Assembly (NCBI GenBank): GCA_020137815.1
Contig: CM035355.1
Span: 4,698,520-4,762,519, forward strand
DNA from: Hormiphora californensis
Taxonomy: Eukaryota > Ctenophora > Tentaculata > Cydippida > Pleurobrachiidae
DNA length: 64,000 nucleotides
Reading direction: 5' to 3'
Both the position numbers and the translations under genes were made by a program. Under the pieces are notes generated by a model. The model ran no database searches. It was not told the origin of the DNA and worked only from the letters and a program-made list of their open reading frames with translations. Shown here one piece after another: positions 1 to 11,520 of the stretch (within the stretch, counting starts at the first letter, position 1; each line of letters starts with the position of its first letter).

Positions 1-710
1 GCAATCTGGAGATGGTAGGCGGTCTGCTCGATCGGAAGTTGCACTCCACCACAGAGTTGATTTATGATTGACTGGTTGTGTGCCGCACCAAGAATCGCCT
101 GGTTGGAGGAGACATTGTAAACTACTTTCGAACCATGTGGCATGTTATTAGTATTATTATTGTTGCTGTTTGTAAGGTGATGAAGTGTAGGTGCTTTAGG
201 TGCCGCCCTCGGTTTGGCGAGTGATTTGTATTTCCGTTTAGTCTTGATGCAGTGCCTCCGCTTGAACCGTTCAACCCACCCCTTGGAGCCTACGAAAGTG
301 ATGGGACCGCCCATGAGCCTGTTGAACTCCTGAGCCTTTGCCATTATTTCCTTTCCCTCCACGTGGACATCCAGTGCCATCTGCTCATTGTACCAGTTCA
401 GCACCGCATCTTCCATCTGCTCCGATTTGGGACCCTTCATACCCTTCCGTTTATCAGGATTCGTCGGAGTGAACGATTTCAGGAAAGTCTCGACCTTTCC
501 TTCCTGATTTTTGATGTCTCGTACTGTTGAGTTACCTATCTTATACTCCTCAGCCAACTCGTTTACTTTTGCTCCATCTTTAAGTTTTTGAATGACCTCT
601 TTTTTCTGGGAGATGGAGAGACGGACACGCTTTCTCTTGACAGAGGGGCCAGGTGGGGAGCTTGGTTGAGGGGGCAGGGGAGCTTTCTTGATCATGGTGG
701 GTGCTGACAT
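1..710 (-). CDS. CENP-B/pogo-type DNA-binding protein, N-terminal part (runs off left edge)
   Basis: An uninterrupted minus-strand frame opens with ATG at 710-708 and is still open at the window edge, giving about 236 residues. After a basic proline-rich start there is a psq/CENP-B N-type helix-turn-helix around residues 25-65 (LSISQKKEVIQKL, then IGNSTVRDIKN). A second HTH of the Tc5/CENP-B type follows around residues 85-145 (SEQMEDAVLNWYNEQ to GWVERFKRRHCI). An asparagine-rich linker comes next. Such double-HTH N-termini occur in pogo/Tigger transposases and in host genes derived from them (CENPB, jerky, TIGD families). The DDE domain, if there is one, lies outside the window, so active transposase and domesticated gene cannot be told apart. 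The ATG is 7 nt after an acceptor-like sequence ending TTGTAG, as for most genes here. The PNO1 stop is only 181 bp upstream on the same strand. Confidence 0.75.
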   Translation of the reverse strand, partial: MSAPTMIKKAPLPPQPSSPPGPSVKRKRVRLSISQKKEVIQKLKDGAKVNELAEEYKIGNSTVRDIKNQEGKVETFLKSFTPTNPDKRKGMKGPKSEQMEDAVLNWYNEQMALDVHVEGKEIMAKAQEFNRLMGGPITFVGSKGWVERFKRRHCIKTKRKYKSLAKPRAAPKAPTLHHLTNSNNNNTNNMPHGSKVVYNVSSNQAILGAAHNQSIINQLCGGVQLPIEQTAYHLQI

Positions 711-891
711 AATACACCTACAAGGGAGATGGGTTGTTTAAGTTGAAAAACAGTAGTGGATGAGAAATAAAGGAAGGGGGTTTTAATAAAACTATGTTGT
801 ATTTGCGAAGTTAAAATAAGTTAAAAGACCAACACACGTCCAAGTATAAACACAGCACCGTTCAGAAGATTTCATCTCACTCTCGTCCCTC

Positions 892-2020
892 TCAGAATCG
901 CTCACTCATTCTACTTGCGACTGTCCTCATTTTACCATAAACCTTGGCAGGCGGGGACCCCAAAATCAAATTACAGATCGCCGTTCGGGCGATTCTCATG
1001 TTTTGGAAAGATCCGAGAATGTGAATTTTAGAGTCTGCAAGAACGATCCTGGTCTTGGTGACATTTTCAATTGTGTACTTGGTCCTCCCACCCTTACCAG
1101 CAATTCGACCGATGGCACGGGCGAGATGGTCTCCTTTCAGGGTTGTCTTCACATCAGCGATCTCAAAACTTTCTAAAAAGAGATCATCCAATCGGATTAG
1201 AGCGAGACAATCCTCCAAATCGAAACCAAGGGCAAAAGCTCGCACGAAATCGGCCGCCTTTTGGATTGAGCCAACATCGGCTGTTTCTGGTGAGGTTTTC
1301 AGCTCGACATTCCTAGTTTTCACATTAAACCGGATTTGCAGCTTCAGGTGCTCCACTACCGGTGTGTAGATCTTCATCCAGCTCTCTTTGAGAGGGGTAA
1401 ACCTGGGAGAAAGGAGGGTTCTTAGTAACCAGGATAGAGAGAGAAAGAGAATTGAGTTAGTTTTCAGAGAGAAGATTAGTATAGTAACCAACTAAAACTT
1501 AGTTACTTTGAGAACGAGAGTGTTACTAATAAACAACTTTGTTTTCAGACAAACTACAGCAGATAGAAGAATTGCACCAGCTGGGCCGAGAACAGCTGTT
1601 GGTACACGCAATTGTTATGAGGAAGATACCATGTACTAGGTTGAAAAGAGTTTTATCGAATATTACTCTTATCTTTGCTTATAAAGGGATTTCTGGTAAA
1701 GTGCTCGACAGGATCAAGATTCTGGAGCTGATTACAAAGTAATGCAAGAATTAATAATTATTAAATCTTGCATTACATACTTTGGAGTTTGGAATATTAC
1801 TCTTATTATATTCTTAGATCTTACTCTATCGAAACATAACTCACCTGTGAGGTGGGATTGGAATCTTCCTGAACTCTGATTTGTCACTCTTTAGTTTCTC
1901 AGCCGAGATGGGAGGAAAGGAGGGCTTCTTGACACTGACATCCTCATCCAGCTCCATTTCCTCTGGCCGGGCCCGTTTCGGGGTGGTCTTAGACGAACCT
2001 GCTGCTTGTTCTTCTGACAT
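892..2020 (-). CDS. PNO1: PNO1, KH-domain ribosome assembly factor
   Basis: Two exons, 2020-1845 and 1402-892, join across a GT-AG intron whose phases match. The join falls inside the conserved stretch IPIPPHR / [15 protein letters not shown]. The protein is about 228 residues, close to the usual 250. After an acidic, lysine-rich N-terminus come the degenerate KH1 region and the KH2 domain, with [18 protein letters not shown] as the GxxG-bearing core and a C-terminal [16 protein letters not shown] helix. In known eukaryotes PNO1 (Dim2) works in the nucleolus and cytoplasm on 40S pre-ribosomes, guiding dimethylation and NOB1 cleavage of 20S/18S-E pre-rRNA. The ATG at 2020 is 13 nt after an acceptor-like GATTCTAG. 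The gene is tandem with COG3 (274 bp upstream) and the CENP-B-like gene (181 bp downstream). GRWD1 and BOP1 in this window act in the same pathway. Confidence 0.97.
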
Positions 2021-2294
2021 TGCTGTGTGGGTGCTAGAATCGGGGATATATTGGGTTAGTTTCAAGGCATGCAGTGGTAATCGGAAAAAGTTCATTTGCC
2101 GATTGGGTATTGAAGACACGCCAGATTTAAACAAAACGATATCATTCTATATTCCTACAAACTAACATGACAAAGAAAACAAATAAAACTTCAAAAACAA
2201 TGGTACCCAGACTTAAACCATGCAACTCAACAAATCAAAAAAGAAAAACATGCTTTTATCTGCTCAGTCAGTAAACCCACTCGAAAAAGTTATT

Positions 2295-4597
2295 TTAATA
2301 AGCCAGAGTCAAAGTTAATTGTTCTGGCGATGGACAGTTAATTATAAACCTATCCTCATCTTCCAGCTTATCAATATGTTTCCTTAGCAACGCAAACTGT
2401 GCCATGATCTGAGACCTGATTGGTCGGAATAAGATCGCCTCAGTTTCCGCGTTAGCCAGATAAAGTCCCATCAGATTCTTGACACCCGGTAGTTTGTTGG
2501 AGATGCGCTGGTTTGTTTCCGACACCACATTACGGTATTGTTCCATTGTAATCGCAGTGGTTGAGTTAGTGTCAATTTGGGCTAGAAATGCGTAGATTGG
2601 GGAGGAGAGAAGTGTCGCGGCTGTGGTAATGAAATCGGTACAGCCCTGGGGAAGAAAGGGAGGTTAGAAAAAAGAAAAGGAAGGCTAGTAAAAAAGAAAT
2701 TTGATTTTAAAACTCAGTGGCAATATAAATTATAAAAGCACTGAAAAACAACAGGTCTGTATTATACCTCTTTCAGGTTGACATCAACATCTTTCTTACT
2801 ATCCAGGACCCTCTTATTAAGCTGTGGAGCTCCGTTAATCAGGAACTCGAGAATGGAGTTATTGGAGGTCAGAGAGAGCATCCTACTCTTGTTTGTGATC
2901 AAATCCGAGGCGGCAATCTTTAGGTTCGAGAAATCCAATGACACCTCACTGACTGTAAAACTAACATCGAATGGAGCTATTTGCTCCCTTAGGATCAGCA
3001 GATGTTTGATCAGGAATAACTGGGAGTCAAGGAGGGAGCTTCGTTCCATAATCTGCATCCCCGCATTCCTGAGAGAGTCGATGGAAGCGGCAAGACACTC
3101 CTGAGCTAAACTCTCGAACACACTAGTATGGGTGCACCGGTACAGCTTACTGAGACAGATAAGTGCCCGTCGTACAGTAGGATACCACATACTATACTGG
3201 TTTGAGAGGTCCTCGCCCAGTTTTTGTGGGTACGCTAGATCCCCAGCGGAGGGAGCATAGTTGGTGATATCGGAGGTAATGTAATGTTGTGTCCGGTAAC
3301 TAAGTCTCTCCTGAGCATCCTCCAACATCTGCACTGCTAATAACCCGAACGCCTCCAAACACTCTCCCTTACTAGATACCTGATCCTCTATAATATCATT
3401 TTTCAGTACATTACAAATGTCTGCAAGGTTTTCAAATTGCACCTGCTGGATAATGAGAGGCCGGAAATAATCGTACAACACAGAGGTCAAGTTTTCCAAT
3501 AGTCCCTGTAGGATGAGATCACTTTTAGCGAAGAAGCAATGGTAAAGAGCATGTTCATCCTCACATATCCTGACTAGCATCATACAACTAGTTCTAATAA
3601 AGGTGCAATGATCCCCTGAATGGAGCTTGTGAAGTCTGGCCAACTCATTGGATATGACCGGCTGAATAAGGAGTTGCCGTTGGTAGCAGTAGCAGGTATA
3701 GCAGTCCTGCATGACTTGGAGGTACTCCTGGTTCTTCTCACTCCGTCCCTCAATCTGCTCCATTAATACTTTAACTCGGGGACTCTGGGTTTGGAATTTG
3801 GAGTAAAACTGGGCGAATGTAGGGTCGTTAGGCACAACGGACGCGAAGGATGCGGGTGTTACAGATGTGGCCACCGATCTAATGGTGTTCACTATGTAGG
3901 ATCGAAGGAGGGTAAGTGCACGGACAAGACATTGCTGGTATTTGGCAAGGTAAGTTGGCGATTCCTTGTAGTTTGGGTGTTCCTGCATGAACTGGACACA
4001 CTCATCAATTCGAATCAACATGGGTACGAATGCCTCACCCATAACGTTAATCGCACTGCTGTTCAACTTTGTCCCAATACGTTCATGCTCTGTGAAGTAG
4101 ACTAGTTGTTGAGATATACTCCGTCCAAGATCCTCTAAGTCTTGTTGCTCCTGCATCAAAAATTCACAACTATCGTGAAGAGCCTCCGTTGTCCGGCTGA
4201 CCATTCGATACTGCTCAGACAGTTCTCGCAAGTGGTCAAGGGCCGATTTAACCCCATTTAACACAGCATCACATCTCCTTCGGTGTTCTTTCAGCATACT
4301 CTTGTATTCGTGATAACCAGACTCCTGATCACGCTCCATATCCCTTTCAATCGTGTGGAACCACTCGTAGAACTGATGGGCGTTGTTGATAACTGAAGAT
4401 TGGTCGTCCCCACTGGAAGCCTGCTCGGCTACATCAGCAGAAGGTAGGTCGATGTCCTCTGGGGCACTGGACCAAGTTGCCAGCTCCAGAACGTGGTCTT
4501 TCTGCTCCTGGGTAAGAGTGGTACAGCTCTCCCACTGGGACAGGCGGTCACGGACCAGTTTCGATTGGGCGGCATTTCCCACGATCTGGATACTCAT
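2295..4597 (-). CDS. COG3: COG3, conserved oligomeric Golgi complex subunit 3
   Basis: A long first exon (4597-2768) and a last exon (2645-2295) give about 726 residues against roughly 830 in mammals. The Sec34 signature region is clear: the N-terminal coiled coil around QFYEWFHTIERDM, then NSSAINVMGEAFVPML, then VKVLMEQIEGRSEKN. Further on are DHCTFIRTSCMMLVRICEDEH, FRPLIIQQVQFENLADIC, MWYPTVRRALICLSKLYRC and LFLIKHLLILREQIAPF. The terminal exon carries the C-terminal motif GLYLANAETEAILFRPIR. COG3 belongs to lobe A (COG1-4) of the vesicle-tethering complex on Golgi membranes, used for retrograde intra-Golgi transport and glycosyltransferase recycling. The start is one base after an acceptor-like TTACCGTAG, which supports the annotated ATG. 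The shortening relative to mammals is mostly in a central linker. Confidence 0.97.
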
Positions 4598-5163
4598 CCT
4601 ACGGTAATTCGGGGAGGGTTTTTAGTTGTTACATGCGGATTAACAGTGTTCAACACGTTGTTAAAGCAGCTGGAACACAGAAAAGGGCCGATTTTTGGCA
4701 TACGTTGCAGGCCCCTTATGAGGGGGCTGCAGCGCATTCCAAGGCCGATTTTTAAAAAAGCCAAAATTCTAAATTTTCAAGTTTATGCCAGGGCTGCGCG
4801 CGAGATGAGAAATTGTATAGAAGCGCGGCGCTTATCGGCGGTGAAAATGACAAAAACTCGCACTCTCTAGGAAACAGATTTCTAGCTTAACCAGAACCTT
4901 CAAATTGTCCGTTCGGACTGATCTCTGGATCCCTCTAGCTTACTCAAGGGGAATAGATAGTGTGCTGAGCAACTGTTCTGAGCATTTGAAGCTTGAATTT
5001 GAAATTAATCGAAGAACTGCCGGGCGTCGGCCGATTTAGATTGGAAATTGTACCACAAATATTTTGTTTTTTGAAAAGAAATAACTTAAGTCGAATAAAA
5101 AACCCTGACAATCAAGGCCCCTGCTAAAATAAAAGCTGTCCACAGTCCTCTAAACAAATACAA
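4598..5163. other. Gap between GRWD1 and COG3, with a dispersed repeat fragment
   Basis: No gene is supported here. A short segment around 4696-4745 (TTGGCATACGTTGCAGGCC and then GGGGGCTGCAGCGCATTCC) shares both halves with sequences near 11774-11800 and 12316-12345, so it is a dispersed repeat fragment. The rest is AT-rich and holds the presumed GRWD1 3' UTR and the COG3 5' flank. Confidence 0.5.
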
Positions 5164-8100
5164 TCACACAGATATCGTTTTGAAGACATTGAAATCGTTG
5201 AGGGATGTGGTGAGAAGGAGCCCAGAAATGAAGGGATGCCAATGTAACTCCTTAATCTCCTCCTGGCCTTGGTGAATAAACAGCAACTGGGGCGGAACCT
5301 GGAAGAGAGAGAGAGAGAAGAGGACGTTAGGGGCACGGTGAGTAAGAGAGGTAAATATTAGGTATGCATGAACATGGGAGAGCTGTAATTAGCTAGGCGG
5401 GTAGTGATAATTAAGCAATCACAAATGCTAAGTCTGGCAGTGCCACCCAACCAATTTCCATCTTACCTCGGTATCATTGATGACCAGTGGTTCAGCGCTC
5501 TCCACACCAAGATCCCAGAGAGAGACCTGGTTATCTTCCCCACTTGCCCCAAACACGGAGCTGTCCGTTGGGTGCCACTCCACACTCGTTATCGGACCTA
5601 CAGAACAAGGGATAGCTACTTGTATTTATTTTTTTTGGATCGTCCCCGTGCTAAAATTTGTAACAAGCAGTTGATGTATTCAGAACAAAGTGACTGACAT
5701 CTGTGCCACTCTACAAGCACGGGTCAGATAACGAGTCGAATGGATACCTGAGTGATGTTTGAAAAGAGCAGCATGAGAGTCCAGTTTCCGGAGATCCCAG
5801 ATCTTCAGGACCCCATCATCCCCACCAGACACGATAAAGGGCTCTGTTCTGGAGAGGGGAGGTTGTGAGATTGAACTTGGAGCTCTTGGTTTCATTGTTG
5901 GTGACATATAGACACCTGGCGCTACCCCCGCCAGGTGTCTATGTCACCAAGTTTCATTGGGGGCTCGAATAGTGCGAACAAGATAAAGTACTGCATCAAC
6001 AACCTGCAGCACTACGACACAAACAAGTGATATACGGTGTGGACTGTGGTGTGGGGATTCTACCGATGTAGTACCTGTTCCAGTTGATAACATTAACATC
6101 AGAAGTATGTGCATCAGGAACAGTTATCATACAGGCCTTGTGATGTGGTGCTCGGTCGTCCCAGATTCGGATAGTCTTATCCACGGAACAAGAAGCAAAG
6201 ACGTGTTCCTCATTCGGGGACCACTGGAGGAAAAATGATAACGAATATTTATTAAAATGATAGGGTTTTAGGAACTGGGGTTTCAAAAAGTAACAGTATC
6301 CTAGTGGGAAGGGCCTATCGTTGCTTGTATTATATTGCTCTGGAAGAAATGTCCCTCCTCAGGTCTCATCTGAGTATATCAGTTATCAACTATTGAATCA
6401 TTACAATCAGAGGTATCTGGTATTAGGTTGAAATATTACAATTGACAGGAGGAAAGGAGTTCAACACTAACCTGTATATCTTCCACACTCTCGTGATGGC
6501 TGCTAAACGTCTGCTGACTAACCAACCAATCAGACTCCCGAGGTGTCCACAGATGGATGTGCCTGGTACAATCCCCTGTTAGCAAATAACCCTGTCGTGT
6601 GGGAGACCAATCCATACCAAACCCTTCCTCGACATGTCCTCCAAATGTGAACACTGGTTTAACTTTTTGTACGTCCTTGTTTGAAGAAGCTGTCTCAAGG
6701 GAGGAGAGTTGGGGGCCGATGTCCCAAATGTGGACCTTGCCTTTCTCGGACCATGTCGCTACATAGGTCTTGGCGTCGGTCGAGTGTGGACATATCTGAA
6801 ACACATGGATTGTTATGTTGCCGACTGAAACTAAATTAGGAGAAACTAGGATACATGAAGGGGGTATCATTGGAGGGAGGAGGGTGGCAATATTTTACCC
6901 TGATTCTGTTGACGGTGCCCTGATGATAAATCTCTGCAGTTTCTAGAACCTCCTTTGATTTCCCATCCTCTTCATCATCCTCCTTTTCAACATCTTCATC
7001 GTCACTTTTCTCTTCCTCCTCTTTTTCCTCTTCTTCTGCAGGAAATTAGAAATGTTGACACTGTCCCTCGCAGAAGTCGCTTCGCTAAATCACTAAGTTA
7101 GTGAAGTTTTCGCTGTGAGGAACAGTGTAGGCTTTGAAGAGATATGACTGAATAAATACGATCCTTGATCTAGATCAAATCCCAACAATCTCACCATTTT
7201 GTTCCCTGTTCAAGTTGCTCATCTTCATGATTATAACGCTGTTCTTCTTGCCCTTGTCCGCCTGAGTGCCGGCCACTGTGTACGCTGTAATAGGGTATCC
7301 CTCCCGTGGTCCTAGCCTGTCCTTCAGTACATCAAATGAGAGACAAGATGCACGGGCCCGGAACTGAGGATGGGACAGTTAGGGTAGTTATTTGAATTTA
7401 GAATTGGTAATAATTATAATACTTAGAATGGGCAATAAGTGATTGGGTTGAACTGGAATCTAGAGTTGGAAAAGTTATCTATCGTGTTTAGATTATGTAG
7501 TGTGACAACATACCGTGTGCAGCATTTCATAGGCACTCATATCAGGAGTAAGCTCTTCGCCGGCTTCAATATCTTTTGGAAGGTATGTTTTGAGTTGGGT
7601 CTTCTCTCCAGTCTCTGTGGTCCCAGTCTCTGTGGTCTCTGAAGAATGGGGGAAGGTGACACTCAAGACACTGAATACATTACACATGTGTGCAGCTGTC
7701 ACAGCTGTGTATAAAATGTACATTTTATACATTGTACACGGCGGAAAAGGCAGTCATGAATTGATGAGGACGCGCGCTTGACACTCTACAAGGTCGCCGC
7801 GCGTTACGTAAAGTTGGTTTGATAGCACGTGAAGAGAGCGGGGAGCGAGGAATAAATCAGAGTGCAACAAGAATAAAGAATAAAATGCCAGTTGAAGAGG
7901 ACCGCTGAAGAGGATCGGGTTGAGAAGTCTGTTACCAAGGAGCACTGAAAACCTCCTGAACAATTCCTGGTGGAGTAACAGGGTTGATCGAGCTGAGAGT
8001 TATTGTACACGGTAAAGTGAAGTGAATTGTGAAGACGAAGGATAGCCAAAGAATCACTTGGATCCAAAACAACTCCAGTCTTCATCGCCATCATATTTCC

Positions 8101-8381
8101 AGTCGATGAAGCGGCTCCTGTTCTTTCTTTCTGCCCTAATCCTAGTCTTCAGACTTTTCAGAAAAATTGGTCAGACACCCCCCCCCCCCCCCCCCCCCCC
8201 CGTCAGACACCAGAGATCCAATGAGAAATGGGGAAGAAGGAGCGGGGGGGGGGGGGAGTACCCTGTGAACTGGGCATTATGTAAAAAACAATGTATCAGA
8301 CAGGGGATGGTGTATAAATTTCAATTTGCTCTCACCTGTCTGCTCCTCGGTCATTTCATCTTCTTCATTTATTCCCATCAT
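5164..8381 (-). CDS. GRWD1: GRWD1/Rrb1-like glutamate-rich WD-repeat protein
   Basis: Nine exons fit with consistent phases: 8381-8336, 7638-7514, 7363-7195, 7035-6899, 6795-6472, 6223-6075, 5848-5748, 5597-5467 and 5298-5164. The product is 438 residues, close to the usual 446. It has the N-terminal YLP-containing motif ([17 protein letters not shown]) and then [15 protein letters not shown]. An acidic Glu/Asp run encoded by exon 4 gives the family its name. Five or six WD repeats follow ([72 protein letters not shown]), and the protein ends [12 protein letters not shown]1/Rrb1 is the dedicated chaperone of ribosomal protein uL3 (RPL3) in the nucleolus and also binds histones and CDT1. The short first exon starts 7 nt after an acceptor-like TTACATAG. 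Intron 6 holds a 54-bp hairpin insertion, and intron 1 holds long C and G runs. Confidence 0.95.
5898..5951. mobile_element. 54-bp hairpin MITE with 8-bp target duplication
   Basis: A near-perfect palindrome (TTGGTGACATA...GTCACCAAG, inner arms GACACCTGGCG/CGCCAGGTGTC) is flanked on both sides by TTTCATTG (5890-5897 and 5952-5959). An 8-bp duplication is typical of hAT-type insertions. It lies in GRWD1 intron 6 between two exons and does not touch splice sites. The superfamily call is inference from the duplication length alone. Confidence 0.7.
8170..8209. repeat. 24-base C run flanked by direct repeats
   Basis: A pure C tract (about 8178-8201) is bracketed by GTCAGACAC on the left and GTCAGACACC on the right. 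A G run follows at about 8244-8256. Both are in GRWD1 intron 1. The flanking repeat may be a target duplication left by a mostly lost element, but this is inference. Confidence 0.5.
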
Positions 8382-8908
8382 CTTGAAACTATGTAATGTA
8401 AAAGGGGTTAGGGATACTTGTATAGATATCCCTTCTAATTCCTGATATTTTTACTTTAATTTTGATTACACCCAAAATAATTACCTTATATATAATTACC
8501 CGACCCTGTTTCACAAATGTAAAGGAGTGTTGGAACATAACAACAAAATAACACATCAGTTTTATAATTGGCTATAACCGAAAGTCGTGTTTTTAACCTT
8601 ATTTGAAACACACATACATGTATATTCTCTGATTTCTGATGACAGTTCATCCCAGATACATTGGAAAGTTCTTTGAAGTTTTTCTAGTGCACCCGGGATA
8701 AAGATTACAAGATCATTTTACCATTTATAATGTTTATTTTATCAAAACTAAAGTCCAACAGGTCCGACACCGTTGTTGCAACACATACTAGATTGCGATG
8801 CATGTCCGATACAAGGTTTACAAATAGATAGTTTTATACAATATAAAGGGCTTCCCGTAGTGGGTCCCCCATAAATTATTTAAACGCTACTGACTACTCC
8901 ATACCGGC
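8382..8908. other. Non-coding flank upstream of GRWD1
   Basis: No ORF, RNA gene or ordered repeat can be supported. The sequence is AT-rich. The only notable signal is the acceptor-like sequence that abuts the GRWD1 start at 8389. Confidence 0.4.
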
Positions 8909-9613
8909 CTACACAGATATTAGACATGCCGGAGAGAGATTGTTTGGGAGTACCGGGTATCTCATACTGGGGGGACAGTCATTGAAGCTGTTTAGGAACT
9001 TCCCCAGCTCCGCTTTGAATTCACCCAATGATTGACAAGAGTTTACAGATTTCGGTAGACAGTTCCACAGGTGGGCCGCCCGACAGCCGAATGAGTTATG
9101 GAACTGATTTGCCCGTTTAGTTTCAGCTCTATAAGGATAAGGTGGTGGTATAGCCCGTACCCCTAGCCTCCGGGACGTTTGGAAGGTAATATCAGCTGAG
9201 TTTGGAACCAGCTCATGCATGGTGAGTCTTCCAGGTATGAATGAGTAGGTATCGCTGTCTCCTCCTTTGAAGTGACATCATCCGGAGCTTTCTGAGTCTG
9301 GAACAGTAATCCAACTTTTTCATTCCTTCACGTCTTCTGACGAAACACTGCCGGACATTTTCAATTGCCTTGATATCCCCCACTTTAGATTTAGGACACC
9401 ATACCAGGCAGCAGTATTCCAGAATAGGCTGTACCAATGACTTGTACAACTGCAACATAACCTCCGGGGTTCGATCCCTAAACACAATAAAGATCCAACC
9501 GGTAAGAAGAGACGTACTATGGTAGATGTGTCTCGATCATGAGCCATCTGCTGATATTAGTACGCCCAGGTCACGCACATTTGAATAACGTGTGTATACA
9601 ATTCCGGGTAATG
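8909..9613 (-). pseudogene. Non-LTR retrotransposon reverse transcriptase C-terminus, decayed
   Basis: Read on the minus strand, two frames together give a typical C-terminal part of a Jockey/CR1/L2-type ORF2. They contain VRDLGVLISADGS, LYKSLVQPILEYCCLVWCP, KLDYCSRLRKLRMMSLQRRR, RANQFHNSFGCRAAHLWNCLPKSV and SLGEFKAELGKFL. There is an in-frame stop right after the DGS motif and a frame change near 9220, so the copy is dead. The upstream RT domain is absent. The sequence ends shortly before a (CT)n tract, and a family A foldback begins at 9745. The clade assignment within the non-LTR elements is uncertain. Confidence 0.85.
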
Positions 9614-9744
9614 AAAATGTGTGTAAACACAGTACACACAATTCTGTCAATGCTATCTCTGTCATCAAGAGCCAAAAGGCAAAATAATCGCATTCCATTC
9701 TTTTCTCTCTCTCTCTCTCATTCTCTCTTTCAATGTCTTTCACT

Positions 9745-11213
9745 CACGGTGCCCCTGAAGGAAGTTCCACCTCGACCGAGTCCCCCAGCAAAACGAACGG
9801 TTGTGTGACCTCAAGGGGACCTCTGGGAACTACGCAGGACCGTGGGGGAAAAGATTTAAAAGTAGCCTAAAAAATTAAAACGATAGAAAGATAGCTATCG
9901 TTTTTTTCACTTTGAAAATACGACGTTTCTTTAACAAAATCCTTGATCAGGAAGATGCAAGTGTCTCCCACCTATTTTTTGACGTAGAATCGAATGCCGT
10001 TGAAGTCAAATCTCTAAAATGTTAGTAAAATGGTGAAAATCGCGTTTTTAGGTGTTTTTTGGTGAAAAAAGCGTTCAAACTGGTACTAGATGATGAGATA
10101 GAGTCCCAAAAGTATGACAAATCGCTTTTTTGGGACCTTTTCGCCCTAGAAGCAGATTTTTATGAAAATCTGGTTCAGCGCCTATTCTCTGTATACTTTC
10201 AAAGAATGTGAATATTGCTCTAATTTATCCAATTTTGAATAAAAGTCATCCAAAACAGTACTAGATGATGAGATAGTGGCCCAAAAATATAACTAATCGA
10301 TTTTTTGGGTCTTTTCCGTCCTAGAAACAAATGTGCATGGCGGTCGGATGATACGTTTCCTCTCGGTAGGCCTCTGAAGTAGGTGGAAATAGCCAAAATA
10401 TAGCGATTGCGGCAAATGAATGTGGATAAACGTTTACCAAACCCACTTCATCATCATGTATGGCTCTTGCATAGTCCAGTAGCCCAGAGATAGGTCATAC
10501 ATGATGCTAAAGTGGGTTTGGTCAACGTTTATTCACATTCATTTGCCGCAATCGCTATATTTTGGCTATTTCCACCTACTTCAGAGGCCTACCGAGAGGA
10601 AACGTATCATCCGACCGCCATGCACATTTGTTTCTAGGACGGAAAAGACCCAAAAAATCGATTAGTTATATTTTTGGGCCACTATCTCATCATCTAGTAC
10701 TGTTTTGGATGACTTTTATTCAAAATTGGCTAAATTAGAGCAATATTCACATTCTTTGAAAGTATACAGAGAATAGGCGCTGAACCAGATTTTCATAAAA
10801 ATCTGCTTCTAGGGCGAAAAGGTCCCAAAAAAGCGATTTGTCATACTTTTGGGACTCTATCTCATCATCTAGTACCAGTTTGAACGCTTTTTTCACCAAA
10901 AAACACCTAAAAACGCGATTTTCACCATTTTACTAACATTTTAGAGATTTGACTTCAACGGCATTCAATTCTACGTCAAAAAATAGGTGGGAGACACTAG
11001 CATCTTCCTGATCAAGGATTTTGTTAAAGAAACGTCGTATTTTCAAAGTGAAAAAAACGATAGCTATCTTTCTATCGTTTTAATTTTTTAGGCTACTTTT
11101 AAATCTTTTCCCCCACGGTCCTGCGTAGTTCCCAGAGGTCCCCTTGAGGTCACACAACCGTTCGTTTTGCTGGGGGACTCGGTCGAGGTGGAACTTCCTT
11201 CAGGGGCACCGTG
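9745..11213. mobile_element. Family A foldback element, copy 1 (1,469 bp)
   Basis: Two arms of about 700 bp are near-perfect reverse complements around a loop of a few tens of bases near 10,480. Termini are CACGGTGCCCCTGAAGG and its complement. The flanks are CACT on both sides (9741-9744 and 11214-11217), read as a 4-bp target duplication. No transposase is encoded, so this is a non-autonomous DNA-transposon-like element. A 4-bp duplication is known for groups such as Sola or Ginger, but no superfamily can be assigned from this. The second copy at 18022-19484 shares the same ends, and its loop is in the opposite orientation. Confidence 0.92.
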
Positions 11214-11217
11214 CACT

Positions 11218-11520
11218 GTGTGTATCGGCCGTTAGGAACGGTAGCCGATAAGTCTACACACAGTTTGGGAACGTCTGTTGATTATTAGCCAACACTCCTA
11301 GTGTGTTTCACCTTGTGTTGTCTCTCTTATTAATGTGCAATTACGATCGGGGCTTGTAAACTATGAACGTTTGTTAGATAATCGCGTTATAGGTTTAAAT
11401 CACCTCCTCGGGATCGGCGTCGTCACTTAAACCGGTTTAATCGCCCTGCCGGGCGATTAAACTCCAGTTGGCTGTCCCCAGCTCGCACTGGGAACAGCCA
11501 ACTACAAGCTACAAACGTTC
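11218..11520. repeat. Hairpin-rich non-coding segment
   Basis: Two adjacent perfect hairpins stand out at about 11435-11503: GTTTAATCGCCC / GGGCGATTAAAC, and AGTTGGCTGT(T)CCC / GGGAACAGCCAACT. Another inverted pair with CTGTGTGTA...TACACACAG arms sits at about 11216-11268. No coding sequence is supported. Confidence 0.6.

Noticed and set aside
7439-8396. Plus-strand frames opposite GRWD1 exons 1-2
   Set aside because: They are shadows of the minus-strand gene or run through the poly-C tract.
9465-9480. GGTTCGATCC resembling a tRNA B box
   Set aside because: No A box or cloverleaf around it; it falls inside the non-LTR reverse transcriptase remnant.
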